Shown piece after piece: positions 52,488 to 60,492 of a stretch of 64,000 nucleotides of DNA. The stretch lies in the NCBI RefSeq assembly GCF_002355595.1, contig NZ_AP017422.1, positions 2,790,001 to 2,854,000 on the forward strand, in the 5' to 3' direction. Position numbers and translations under genes: made by a program. The notes under the pieces were generated by a model. It made no database searches. It worked only from the letters and a program-made list of their open reading frames with translations, and had not been told where the DNA came from. The first letter of the stretch is position 1; the number at the start of each line of letters is the position of its first letter. The stretch is from Filimonas lacunae (GTDB taxonomy: Bacteria; Bacteroidota; Bacteroidia; Chitinophagales; Chitinophagaceae).

Positions 52488-53931
52488 AGCTGGCTTGCAT
52501 GGTGTCTGTATCTGCTGTTGCAATCTTTTTAAGCATGCCTCTGAAAATAAAGAAATGAAATGGCAGCATCATCAGCCAATACAGTCGGCCCAATAAACCA
52601 ACAGGCCTGAAAGTGGCTTCCTGCAGCACCATACCGGTATCTGATATGCTGAATTCCAGCCAGGCTTCGCCGGGCAATCTCATTTCGGCGTATAGCAATA
52701 GTCTTTTTTCAGCGCGGCTGGCATACAATACCCGCCAGAAATCAAGACTATCGCCAATGTATAATTGTGTGCTGTTTTTTCGGCCTCGTTTCAGGCCTAC
52801 GCCGCCGAAAACTTTGTCTAAAAATCCTCTGAATTCCCAAAGCCAATCGGCGTAATACCATCCGGAAGTGCCACCTATGGCAAATATTTTATTAAGTGCA
52901 TTGTCTGTATTGGTTGCCTGCATTTCTCTCCGGTCTTTAAAACAACCGTATGCAGGCGCCTGCATAGGATAGGCGTGGTAATGAAAGCGCGGTGTGGATA
53001 CCAGTGCATCTTTCCAGGTAGATAACACCATGTTCTGCTCAATTTTGTCAAATGCCATCCGTATAGCATTCCGGTAATCAATGGGGCGGATATGGAGTTG
53101 TTCTGCCAGGTTATTGGGTCTGGCCAGTGTTTCTACTTTCATGCTATCTACCAGGTTACGCGCCAGCAGATAAGAAGTAGATGTTACAAAATAAAGCCAG
53201 TAGGATGAAAGGCGCGGTGTTAAAACCGGTACGGTAAATATATATCTTTTCAGCCCGCGCTCTTCTGCATATATTTCCAGCAGGTCTTTATAGGTAAGCC
53301 TGTCAGGGCCATATAAGTCGTACGTATTACCAAAAGTGGCTTCTTTCAGCAGAACACCGGTGAGAAATTCCACTACGTTTCTGATGGCAATGGGTTGGGT
53401 GTGCGTGTTAAGCCACCTGGGAGCAATCATGACAGGTAATTTTTCTGCCAGATCGCGAATAATTTCAAAGGAAGCACTGCCTGAACCTACTACAATTCCT
53501 GCCCTTAATACGGTAACGGGGGCGCGGCCGTTTTGCAGTATCGTTTCTACCTGTTTTCGGGATTGCAGGTGTTTGGATAGCTGTGCTGCATTGGCAATGC
53601 CACCGAGGTAAATGATTTGTTGTACAGCAGTACTTTGCAGCGCTTCTGTAAAATGAGTAGCGGAGCGTTTTTCCTCTTCCGAAAAGTTGCCCTGTGTGCT
53701 CATAGAATGCACCAGGTAATAAGCCGCATCAATGTTTACAGGAACCAGGTGAGGCGGAATAGGTTGCAGCAGGTCTGCTTCTATAGCGTACAGCCGGGTA
53801 CTATTATAAATATCACTGTTAAGCCTGGATTTGTCGCGGGTAATACAATATACGGAATGCCCCTGCTCTAAAAGCACGGGCAATAGTCTGCGGCCGATAT
53901 AACCGGTAGCGCCTGTTAACAGAATGTTCAT
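52486..53931 (-). CDS. NAD(P)-binding SDR with C-terminal DUF2867 domain
   Basis: 481 residues from the ATG at 53931. The N-terminal atypical SDR has LLTGATGYIGRRLLPVLL and YYLVHSMSTQGNF, as in NmrA/complex-I-assembly-like proteins. The C-terminal half (about 330-475) is DUF2867 (FRGFLDKVFGGVGLKRGR, DSLDFWRVLYASRAEKRLLLYAEM, ATFRPVGLLGRLYW). These fusions are widespread but uncharacterised. Last gene after the VOC protein and AraC regulator on this strand. Confidence 0.87.
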   Translation of the reverse strand: MNILLTGATGYIGRRLLPVLLEQGHSVYCITRDKSRLNSDIYNSTRLYAIEADLLQPIPPHLVPVNIDAAYYLVHSMSTQGNFSEEEKRSATHFTEALQSTAVQQIIYLGGIANAAQLSKHLQSRKQVETILQNGRAPVTVLRAGIVVGSGSASFEIIRDLAEKLPVMIAPRWLNTHTQPIAIRNVVEFLTGVLLKEATFGNTYDLYGPDRLTYKDLLEIYAEERGLKRYIFTVPVLTPRLSSYWLYFVTSTSYLLARNLVDSMKVETLARPNNLAEQLHIRPIDYRNAIRMAFDKIEQNMVLSTWKDALVSTPRFHYHAYPMQAPAYGCFKDRREMQATNTDNALNKIFAIGGTSGWYYADWLWEFRGFLDKVFGGVGLKRGRKNSTQLYIGDSLDFWRVLYASRAEKRLLLYAEMRLPGEAWLEFSISDTGMVLQEATFRPVGLLGRLYWLMMLPFHFFIFRGMLKKIATADTDTMQAS

Positions 53932-53998
53932 TGTTTCTATTACAAAAGGCAACCGGTTTTGTTCATGCAGGAAGGTGAACAGCAACTTTATATATATG

Positions 53999-54427
53999 TT
54001 AATCCGGTTTGTTATTGGTGCTTTTCTCTCCTAAAGAAAACCAGTTGCCTGAGTCGTCTTTGAATAGGGCTTCATACCCATAAAATTCCTTTGTTGGTTC
54101 TTTTTTAAACTCCACACCTTTAGCCTTCAGTTCTTCATAAGTGGCCAGTAGGTTATTGCATTCAAATACACCGAAGCCGAACGTGCCATTGCGTACCAGG
54201 TTTTGCATTTGTAAGGCAGATTCTTTACTGAACATCATACCCTCCTGAATGGCCATTAATGAAATTTCCAGATCGGGCTGCTCTGGCGGGCATACCGTAA
54301 GCCAGCGCATGCCGGGCCCCATAGGGGCATCTGTATGTACTTTAAAGCCGAGTTTATTTACATAAAACTCATAGGCACTATCCTGATCCAGCACAAAGAT
54401 GCTGACATGATTTAATTTGGTGATCAT
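53999..54427 (-). CDS. VOC family (glyoxalase/bleomycin-resistance-like) protein
   Basis: 142 residues from the ATG at 54427; the upstream TTG at 54442 is less likely. The paired beta-alpha-beta-beta-beta fold begins LNHVSIFVLDQDSAYEFYVNKLGFKV, with a potential metal His and a final Glu-containing strand (FKDDSGNWFSLGE). It could be an isomerase, dioxygenase or binding protein. It follows the AraC regulator at 54 bp. Confidence 0.85.
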   Translation of the reverse strand: MITKLNHVSIFVLDQDSAYEFYVNKLGFKVHTDAPMGPGMRWLTVCPPEQPDLEISLMAIQEGMMFSKESALQMQNLVRNGTFGFGVFECNNLLATYEELKAKGVEFKKEPTKEFYGYEALFKDDSGNWFSLGEKSTNNKPD

Positions 54428-54481
54428 CGCTTTTTTTTTCAAATGTCAGCTATGCCATCAGATGGGATGTATTGAAAATTG

Positions 54482-54907
54482 CTATTTTGCCAGGTGTTGC
54501 TCTAAAAAGCAATTCGGGATAAAGGAGAGTGGTTGTTGCAGCATCCTTTTCTTTCTTTCTATACAGCGCTGCTGGTAATGGGAAGGGGCAAAGCTGGTCT
54601 GGCGTTTGAAAAGTATAGAAAACGAACTGACGCTGTCAAAGCCTACTGCAAAACAAACTTCTTTGATGGGCTGGGCTTGTTCCAGCAATAGCCGTGCTGC
54701 ATCAATTCTAACACTGATAAGGTACTGATGCGGTGTTTTGCCATAAATGGTTTTGAAAAGCCGGATAAAGTGAAACTTGGAAAACCTTGCTTCACCGGCG
54801 ATATTGTCAAGGTTCAGCATTTCCTGGAAATTATTATCTATAAATAGCTTTGCCTGTACAATTCTTCTGTAGAGGTAAACCGGCGGTATTATTTCCTTTC
54901 TTGCCAT
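54482..54907 (-). CDS. Short AraC-type regulator (DNA-binding domain only)
   Basis: 141 residues, nearly all helix-turn-helix: MLNLDNIAGEARFSKFHFIRLFKTIYGKTPHQYL and QPIKEVCFAVGFDSVSSFSILFKRQTSFAPSHYQQR. The sensing domain is absent, so activity may be set by expression or a partner. It heads an operon with the VOC protein and probably activates it. Confidence 0.86.
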   Translation of the reverse strand: MARKEIIPPVYLYRRIVQAKLFIDNNFQEMLNLDNIAGEARFSKFHFIRLFKTIYGKTPHQYLISVRIDAARLLLEQAQPIKEVCFAVGFDSVSSFSILFKRQTSFAPSHYQQRCIERKKRMLQQPLSFIPNCFLEQHLAK

Positions 54908-55038
54908 GTGGTAATTTACAAAAAAAACATTTCCTTCAATAACTGATATAAATAATCAAGGCAACGGTACAGTTTTTTAGTAGCTTTCTGGTATTTTCTC
55001 ATAAGAAAGAAGAAGGAATTGGAGGAAGACTTTATTAT

Positions 55039-55081
55039 AAGCTGCCCCCTTGTTTATACAAACACGGGAGGCAGCTTTTTC
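55039..55081 (+). terminator. Stem-loop between the SDR and AraC genes
   Basis: AAGCTGCC (55039-55046) pairs with GGCAGCTT (55070-55077), inner CCC/GGG and TGTTT/AAACA extend it, and T5 follows on the plus strand. On the minus strand it lies just downstream of the SDR stop (55107). Confidence 0.6.
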
Positions 55082-55106
55082 GTTACAGTTTGTGTTAACG
55101 AAGGGT

Positions 55107-55904
55107 TTATTTCACTACCGGAAAATTGCCTCCATCAATAATGAGGTTCGCGCCGGTGATATAAGAGGCGGCGGGCGAAACAAGAAAGTAAACGAGTTCT
55201 GCTGTTTCTTCTGGTTCTGCCATTCTTCCTATTGGTACACCACCAACCCTTTCAAAAAGTTTGCTGGTCATTTCCTCCACAGTGATATGGGCTTGTTGGG
55301 CATAATCTTCCAAAAAGGTTGTCATAGCTTCTGTTTTATTTAAACCTGGTGATACAGTTACTACTCTTACTCCTTTACTGGCGACCTCTGTAGCCAATGC
55401 TTTACTATAGGTGTTTAACGCTGATTTTGCAACACTATAAGCCATCGTAGACTCCCAGATAGGGAACTGGCCGCTGGTAGAAGATATATGAATGATCACA
55501 CCACTTTTTTGCTCCAGCATTTTAGGCAGTAAAGCCTTGTCTAAACGCACAGAAGACAGCAGGTTCACTTGCAGTGCCTGGTTCCAGTGTTCATCTGTAA
55601 GTGTGTTGAATCCGCCACCTGGGAAAGTGTTGGCCCCCATGTTATTAATCAGTATATCTATTCGTCCGAATTGCTCATGAATGGCATTAGCTACTTTATT
55701 TACTTCTTCGGCCCGGGATAGATCTGCTGCAATAAACGAGTAGGTTGCATCCGGTTCGTTCGGTTGGTTTCGGGCTGTAACAATAACAGTAGCACCTGCC
55801 TGTTCCAGTCTTTTGACAATAGCTTTACCAATTCCTTTTGTTCCGCCTGTTACCAGGGCAATTTTACCTTGTAATACCGCTTCAATTGTTTGTTTACTTT
55901 CCAT
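55107..55904 (-). CDS. SDR family oxidoreductase (FabG-like)
   Basis: 265 residues. Cofactor site VTGGTKGIGKAIVKR, NNMGAN in place of NNAG, catalytic Ser in HISSTSGQ, YSVAKSALN for YxxxK, and C-terminal SYITGANLIIDGGNF. It reduces a carbonyl with NAD(P)H; substrate unknown. Divergent from the HxlR regulator (160 bp), which carries an evident operator in the shared region, so it is its probable target. Confidence 0.9.
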   Translation of the reverse strand: MESKQTIEAVLQGKIALVTGGTKGIGKAIVKRLEQAGATVIVTARNQPNEPDATYSFIAADLSRAEEVNKVANAIHEQFGRIDILINNMGANTFPGGGFNTLTDEHWNQALQVNLLSSVRLDKALLPKMLEQKSGVIIHISSTSGQFPIWESTMAYSVAKSALNTYSKALATEVASKGVRVVTVSPGLNKTEAMTTFLEDYAQQAHITVEEMTSKLFERVGGVPIGRMAEPEETAELVYFLVSPAASYITGANLIIDGGNFPVVK

Positions 55905-56012
55905 GTTACTTACTTTTTACTGATGCTTTGTTATTTGCCAAAAAATGGATTTACATTAGTTTCGTAAAGTAACTGAAACAGTTGTTTTCCTGTATTCTCA
56001 CAACACGAATTG

Positions 56013-56063
56013 GTGGTAACGTTCAGGTAACTAAAAACCAAAAAGTGGTAACATTCATGTAAC
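56013..56063 (+). promoter_or_regulatory. Two 19-bp direct repeats, probable HxlR operator
   Basis: GTGGTAACGTTCAGGTAAC (56013-56031) and GTGGTAACATTCATGTAAC (56045-56063) differ at two positions and lie 32 bp apart. Each holds two GGTAAC-like half-sites 11 bp apart, so four half-sites face one side of the helix. The second repeat ends 2 bp before the HxlR ATG, so binding should block its translation start region and the divergent promoter. Confidence 0.75.
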
Positions 56064-56065
56064 CA

Positions 56066-56404
56066 ATGAAGAAATTTAAAGAACATACTTCCACCTGTCC
56101 AATCGTGTATACGATGACTTATATTGGCGGGAAGTGGAAACCTATTATCCTGGGCCGACTGGTAAATGGAGCGGTAAGATTTGGAAAGCTGGTGGTTCAA
56201 ATACCGGATATATCGCGTAAGATATTGACCGAACAATTGAAAGAATTAGAGGATGACGGATTGATTATCCGGCATAGTTATAACGAAAAACCACCGCGTG
56301 TTGAATATGAACTAAGCGATATGGGTAAATCGGTTATTCCCATCCTGATGGCTATGACAGAATGGGGAGCGCAAATGCACAATGCTATAGCCAAACATAA
56401 ATAA
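56066..56404 (+). CDS. HxlR family transcriptional regulator
   Basis: 112 residues, normal for the family. Conserved CPIVYTMTYIGGKWKPIILGRL with the sensor Cys near residue 11, winged helix VVQIPDISRKILTEQLKELEDDGLI, wing RVEYELSDMGKSVIPIL. It likely senses aldehydes or oxidants and represses the divergent SDR gene and itself through the repeats at 56013-56063. Confidence 0.91.
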   Translation: MKKFKEHTSTCPIVYTMTYIGGKWKPIILGRLVNGAVRFGKLVVQIPDISRKILTEQLKELEDDGLIIRHSYNEKPPRVEYELSDMGKSVIPILMAMTEWGAQMHNAIAKHK

Positions 56405-56438
56405 CCGGAGTGAGTGCTGCTAACCTTTTGGGGAAGTG

Positions 56439-56462
56439 TTACGGAAAAAATATTCGTACGGA
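56439..56462. repeat. 24-bp terminal inverted repeat, left copy
   Basis: Begins TTACGGAAAA and ends CGTACGGA. It is the exact reverse complement of 56768-56791. No target-site duplication is visible outside it. Confidence 0.9.
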
Positions 56463-56864
56463 CGGAAGCTGGGTTTGTACGGACGGAAGTTGGGTTGTGT
56501 AGAACCTAAGTGTTGCATGGTCATGCAAACAACTGGTTTGTTCAAATATATTTTCCGTAGGCACGGACAGTGGTTCTGTTTGCACGGACGGAATTTCTGT
56601 TTGGTCATACGCAATACTGGTTTGTACGAACGCAAGTTGTGTATGGCCAAACGGAACCCCTGTATGCACAGACGCTAACCTTGTATGGACGGATAGTTTT
56701 TCCGTTTGTGCAAACAGGACTTCGGTACGGCCATGCAGAGGTTCCGTTTGTACGGACGAAAAACATATCCGTACGAATATTTTTTCCGTAAGGTAAATTT
56801 TAAAGCACGTTAGCCCATATTTTACGTCCGTTCGTCCATTTTTGCTGTGGAATTGACCTGCCAT
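56439..56864 (-). CDS. Possible heptad-repeat protein across the 21-bp array
   Basis: An open frame of 141 codons from the ATG at 56864 (or 167 from 56942, which overlaps the next gene's signal peptide). The array reads as heptads on the SVQTEPL / FAQTEKL / SVHTRLA pattern, ending SVRIFFP with the stop inside the left inverted repeat. It is the only frame open across the whole array. There is no signal peptide, no RBS I trust, and short plus-strand frames also read as heptads, so a non-coding origin is equally possible. Confidence 0.25.
   Translation of the reverse strand: MAGQFHSKNGRTDVKYGLTCFKIYLTEKIFVRICFSSVQTEPLHGRTEVLFAQTEKLSVHTRLASVHTGVPFGHTQLAFVQTSIAYDQTEIPSVQTEPLSVPTENIFEQTSCLHDHATLRFYTTQLPSVQTQLPSVRIFFP
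56768..56791. repeat. 24-bp terminal inverted repeat, right copy
   Basis: Exact reverse complement of 56439-56462; begins TCCGTACG and ends TTCCGTAA. A plus-strand frame ends here with the same VRIFFP-stop seen at the other end on the minus strand. Confidence 0.9.
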
Positions 56865-56896
56865 AGGCGTAAGTTTATCCTCAAATAAACCAGGGA

Positions 56897-57469
56897 ATGC
56901 GCACCATTTTAATATACGTTGTCCTCTTCTTTTTTGTAGCACAGCCCATTTTGCTAACTGCCCAAACTAAAGCGGATAGCATTAGCCTTATTTTTCCGAA
57001 AGCGGTAATTGTAAATAAGAAAAACGAAGTATTACTGGCTTACGATGCTAATAGAAAGGCTTATGAGGTACCCAGTATAGGTACCTTACAGGGGCCGGTT
57101 TCTATTAAACAATACCTGGATAAAACGGCAGCAGAGATAGGTGTTACTTTTCAGCGGTTCAGGCTGGGAGGGATGTTCAGTTATATTTTTCCGGATAAAT
57201 ACAGAACTTTTGTGCGTCCTTACTTTGTGGTAGAGGTTACAGGGTATGTCAACGGCAAAGGAGTGGCAGATACCACCTGTAAATGGTTTCCACGTGAGCA
57301 GGCTATTCGCCTGATTCCTTATCCCGCATCGGCTTTGATTGTGCGTCAGGTGTTAACGCAGCCACAGAAAGTTTGGGCGGCCAGCTTTGAGGAATATGGA
57401 TACACCAATCCCGTAGATACTTCTAAAATCCGATTTAAACAGCTGGAAAGCTTTTATCCTATGAACTAG
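56897..57469 (+). CDS. Secreted Nudix-like protein lacking the catalytic box
   Basis: 190 residues. Signal peptide to about residue 23 (VVLFFFVAQPILLTAQ). The mature part follows the Nudix fold: AVIVNKKNEVLLAYDANRKAYEVPSIG, then a helix LDKTAAEIGVTF where the Nudix box (REVxEExGV) should be. GGMFSYIFPDKYRTFVRPYFVVEVTGYV and CKWFPREQAIRLIPY complete it. Only one Glu of the box remains, so hydrolysis is doubtful; it may bind a ligand in the periplasm. It lies just after the 21-bp array. Confidence 0.72.
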   Translation: MRTILIYVVLFFFVAQPILLTAQTKADSISLIFPKAVIVNKKNEVLLAYDANRKAYEVPSIGTLQGPVSIKQYLDKTAAEIGVTFQRFRLGGMFSYIFPDKYRTFVRPYFVVEVTGYVNGKGVADTTCKWFPREQAIRLIPYPASALIVRQVLTQPQKVWAASFEEYGYTNPVDTSKIRFKQLESFYPMN

Positions 57470-57480
57470 CAAAGGCGATG

Positions 57481-58137
57481 TTATAACAGTGCCTTTAGTG
57501 CCTGGATATATGTGTCGGGTGCCGGATGCTGTGGATTAAGCTGGTGCGCCCTTTCAAAATAGGGCAGTGCTTTCACATATTCGCCTTTTTTATAGTAACA
57601 TTCTCCTATAGAAAACTCCGCAAGCATACTTTCGGGGTTTTGTGTGAGGGAAAGCGTAAAATCTTCAATGGCTTCGTCCCATAAACCCAGATCCATTTTA
57701 CAGAAAGCACGATTGTCAATAGCCTCGTAAAAGTAGGGTAGCAGGTCTATGGCTTTGGAATAGGCGTCAATGGCCTCGTGGTGCAGCTGCTGGTTGGTGA
57801 ATTCGTAGGCAGTGCTGTAATACCGTTGAGCAATGGGGATATAGTCTTCGGGGCGAAGGGTTTCCTGCAGGTAAGTATGATAACCGATTAAATCGGCGGC
57901 TATTACAGGCTGGTGGGCCAGTAAAACCGGGTTATTGAAACCTGTGGCGCTGATGGGGGCGTGGTAACCGTAAATTTCCAGATCGTCTACCTGCTCTGCG
58001 TTGGGTAATTGTGTAACAGGCGCAAAATGCATCACATGCCAGGTGGCATATTCCTGCACCAGCAGTTTAAAAATATGGTAATTGTTGTCGATGACTGTGT
58101 AAAAGATATCGCCTTCAGTAAAGCCGGAATTGCTCAT
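57481..58137 (-). CDS. Tetratricopeptide-repeat protein
   Basis: 218 residues from the ATG at 58137; a longer reading would overlap the helicase promoter. The N-terminal half (GDIFYTVIDNNYHIFKLLVQ, WHVMHFAPV) is an unknown beta-rich domain. The C-terminal half carries about three TPRs (AIDAYSKAIDLLPYFYEAIDNRA, AIEDFTLSLTQNPESMLAEFSIG, ALPYFERAHQLNPQHPAPD). It likely mediates protein contacts. Divergent from the DEAD-box helicase gene, 80 bp apart. Confidence 0.85.
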   Translation of the reverse strand: MSNSGFTEGDIFYTVIDNNYHIFKLLVQEYATWHVMHFAPVTQLPNAEQVDDLEIYGYHAPISATGFNNPVLLAHQPVIAADLIGYHTYLQETLRPEDYIPIAQRYYSTAYEFTNQQLHHEAIDAYSKAIDLLPYFYEAIDNRAFCKMDLGLWDEAIEDFTLSLTQNPESMLAEFSIGECYYKKGEYVKALPYFERAHQLNPQHPAPDTYIQALKALL

Positions 58138-58217
58138 AATTAGGGTTGTTTTGGGTAAAGCTATTTCCTTTCCCCGGTAAAAAAGGAAATGCACCGGCAA
58201 AAAATTACCTTTGCCGC

Positions 58218-59462
58218 ATGAAGTTTGAGCAATACCACATTTCTGATGAAATTAAAGAGCGTTTGGCTGAATTAGGCTTTAAGCGTCCTACGGACATACA
58301 GTTTAAAGCCATTCCCCCCATTTTAAAAGGAGATGATGTGCTGGCTATTGCCCAAACGGGTACCGGTAAAACGGCGGCTTTTGCAATTCCTTTGTTGCAT
58401 TTACTGTACCAGAACAATATTGAACACATGCGTAAATACCAGGTGAAATGCCTGGTGATGGTGCCAACACGTGAACTGGCGGTGCAGATAGCCTCTGTGT
58501 TCCGGGATATTGGTAAAAACCTGCGTTTAAACATTGTGGGCGTATTTGGCGGGGTAGAGCAGGAGCAGCAGATTAAATTGCTGGAGAAGGGCGTGGATGT
58601 ATTAATTGCTACTCCGGGTCGTATGTTTGATTTGATTCACCAGGAAAAGATTGACTTGAGCCGTTTAAAAACATTGGTGCTGGACGAAGCCGATCATATG
58701 CTGGACCTTGGCTTTATCCGGGATATTCGCGATGTACTGCGACATATCACGCATCCGCACCAGACTTTATTCTTTTCGGCCACCATTGATGCGGATATTA
58801 AAGAGATTGCTTACTCCCTGGTTCGTAATCCTATCCGTATTCAGATATCGCCGCAAGACCCGGTTTCCAGAAATGTAAGTCATGCTGTGACCTATATTGA
58901 AATGGATGACAAACGTTTTTTCCTGGAACGCCTGGTGAAAGAATTTCCCGATAAAAAAATGCTGGTATTTGTGCGCACCAAAGTACGAGCAGAGCGTGTG
59001 GCAGCTGCTATGGAAAGGGTTGAGATTGCCACTTTAACCATGCACGGAGGTAAAGAGCAGGGCGACCGTTTGCAGGTAATGAATGAGTTTAAGAAAGGGG
59101 ATGTGAAAATGCTGATCACTACAGATGTGAATGCAAGGGGCATTGACATTCCTAATGTAGACTGGGTGGTGAACTATGATTTACCGGATGAGCCGGAAAA
59201 CTATGTGCACCGTGTTGGGCGTACCGGTCGTGGTGTACAGAAGGGGCAGGCTATTTCTTTTTGCAGCACGGAAGAAAAGCCGTTACTGAACGATATACAA
59301 AAGTACCTGGGCAAGCCTATACATGAAATGCAGATTGATAATGCAGCGTATAAGGAAACGATCAGCTTCTCTGATGAAGTGCCTAATGATAACTGGAAAC
59401 TGCTGATAGAAAAAGACAACGAAGCGGCTGCCAAAGCCAAACGTAAAAAGAAAAAGAAATAA
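58218..59462 (+). CDS. DEAD-box RNA helicase, RhlE/CsdA type
   Basis: 414 residues from the ATG at 58218. All motifs are present: Q motif with GFKRPTDIQFKAIP, AQTGTGKTAAF (I), PTREL (Ia), TPGR (Ib), DEAD (II), SAT (III), TTDVNARGIDIP (V) and HRVGRTGR (VI). A lysine-rich tail (AKAKRKKKKK) probably binds RNA. It unwinds short RNA duplexes in ribosome assembly or mRNA decay, often important in the cold. Monocistronic. Confidence 0.95.
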   Translation: MKFEQYHISDEIKERLAELGFKRPTDIQFKAIPPILKGDDVLAIAQTGTGKTAAFAIPLLHLLYQNNIEHMRKYQVKCLVMVPTRELAVQIASVFRDIGKNLRLNIVGVFGGVEQEQQIKLLEKGVDVLIATPGRMFDLIHQEKIDLSRLKTLVLDEADHMLDLGFIRDIRDVLRHITHPHQTLFFSATIDADIKEIAYSLVRNPIRIQISPQDPVSRNVSHAVTYIEMDDKRFFLERLVKEFPDKKMLVFVRTKVRAERVAAAMERVEIATLTMHGGKEQGDRLQVMNEFKKGDVKMLITTDVNARGIDIPNVDWVVNYDLPDEPENYVHRVGRTGRGVQKGQAISFCSTEEKPLLNDIQKYLGKPIHEMQIDNAAYKETISFSDEVPNDNWKLLIEKDNEAAAKAKRKKKKK

Positions 59463-59480
59463 TTATATATATATTAGAAT

Positions 59481-59502
59481 ACCCCCGGCTTATACCGGGG
59501 GT
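59481..59502. terminator. Hairpin after the helicase gene
   Basis: ACCCCCGG pairs with CCGGGGGT around CTTATA, 19 bp after the stop. It lacks a T-run on the plus strand; possibly a transcription or mRNA-stability stem between convergent genes. Confidence 0.55.
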
Positions 59503-59589
59503 AAGCAGTTGACAATAAAACATATGTCTTCCGCACCGTGCCGGTCAAGAACTCCGGACGGTTACAATTCCATTTTTACTTATTACTGA

Positions 59590-60399
59590 TTAATACAGGT
59601 AGTTCAATGCTATGATATCATAGCTGTTGAAGGTGCGGTTGCCACCGTTTGAACAGGCCAGCATCCAGGAATTGGCGTTGGCTGTTGAAGGGGTGCCTGG
59701 AATAAGAATAGCGCCTACATTGGATGCGCCTTCGTTTACTGCACTGCCGCCGCAGCTGTAAGCCCTGTTATAGTAATCGGTGTGACGGAAACCGATACAG
59801 TGACCAATTTCGTGCTGTATTACAGAACCCACATATAATACGTTGGGGTTGCTGCCATAAGCGGCTGAATTGGTGTTCATCAGGATGCTGCTGTAAGGCG
59901 CACCTGAGCTGGTTGGAAAACCAGACGAACCAAGTGTAATGTACCCACCGCTTGGACCCTGGTTAAAGCCGGTAATGGTAATAGCGGCTGTGCCAGAGGT
60001 AATGCGGGAGAAGGTAATGCTAAGGCCAAGGCGGTTATACCGGGCAATAGCTGTGTCGGTACCTGCAATAAAAGCGCTTCCCAGGTTGCTTACTTTAACA
60101 GTAATGTTCCGGGGGGCAGACACCACGTTGGTAGTTCTGTACTGTTCTGTGCCTGCTATACGTAGCAACTTTGCAGAGTTGTTGCCATTCAGCAGTTCTT
60201 CAGTAAGTACAATGTCTCCTTCTACCAGGTAACCATCATTCACTTTACGAACGCCGTCCGTTCCAAAACCCAGGTTCTTGATTTTTACCAGTGTTTCTGC
60301 ACTGATAGGTGCTGGTTCGGTGTTGATGTTAGCGTCGTGTTTTTGACAGGAAGTAGCAAATGCGCCAATAGCCAGCGCGAGGAGGAAGTGTTTTCTCAT
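59590..60399 (-). CDS. Zinc metallopeptidase lipoprotein, HEIGH (M57-like) family
   Basis: 269 residues. Lipoprotein signal LALAIGAFATSC with Cys near residue 18. The extended zinc motif IQHEIGHCIGFRHTD supplies two His, the catalytic Glu and the third ligand. The preceding SGFPTSSGAPYSSILMNT and Met-turn-like C-terminus (NSWMLACSNGG, FNSYDIIALNYLY) match dual-action HEIGH peptidases. It likely acts at the cell surface. Convergent with the helicase, divergent from the subtilase. Confidence 0.9.
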   Translation of the reverse strand: MRKHFLLALAIGAFATSCQKHDANINTEPAPISAETLVKIKNLGFGTDGVRKVNDGYLVEGDIVLTEELLNGNNSAKLLRIAGTEQYRTTNVVSAPRNITVKVSNLGSAFIAGTDTAIARYNRLGLSITFSRITSGTAAITITGFNQGPSGGYITLGSSGFPTSSGAPYSSILMNTNSAAYGSNPNVLYVGSVIQHEIGHCIGFRHTDYYNRAYSCGGSAVNEGASNVGAILIPGTPSTANANSWMLACSNGGNRTFNSYDIIALNYLY

Positions 60400-60492
60400 A
60401 TGTATGTAAATTTCATCTAAAATAAAATGTGGATGTCATAAATGCAATTAATATGTTAATTATTTATTTACTTTTAATAACAAATTTTATAA

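Larger units (their letters stand above)
56435..56791. repeat. 21-bp tandem array of near-palindromic units
   Basis: Sixteen consecutive units of exactly 21 bp (56456-56791) plus one less clear unit before them. Units share a GTACGGACGGAA...GTTT pattern with substitutions but no insertion or deletion. The joined motif TTCCGTTTGTACGGACGGAA matches its own reverse complement at 16 of 20 positions, so each unit boundary is a dyad around GTAC. The outer ends form a perfect inverted repeat. Confidence 0.9.

Noticed and set aside
56439-56791. Classical insertion sequence or CRISPR array
   Set aside because: There is no transposase and no target duplication, and units adjoin without spacers, so neither class fits despite the terminal repeats and periodicity.
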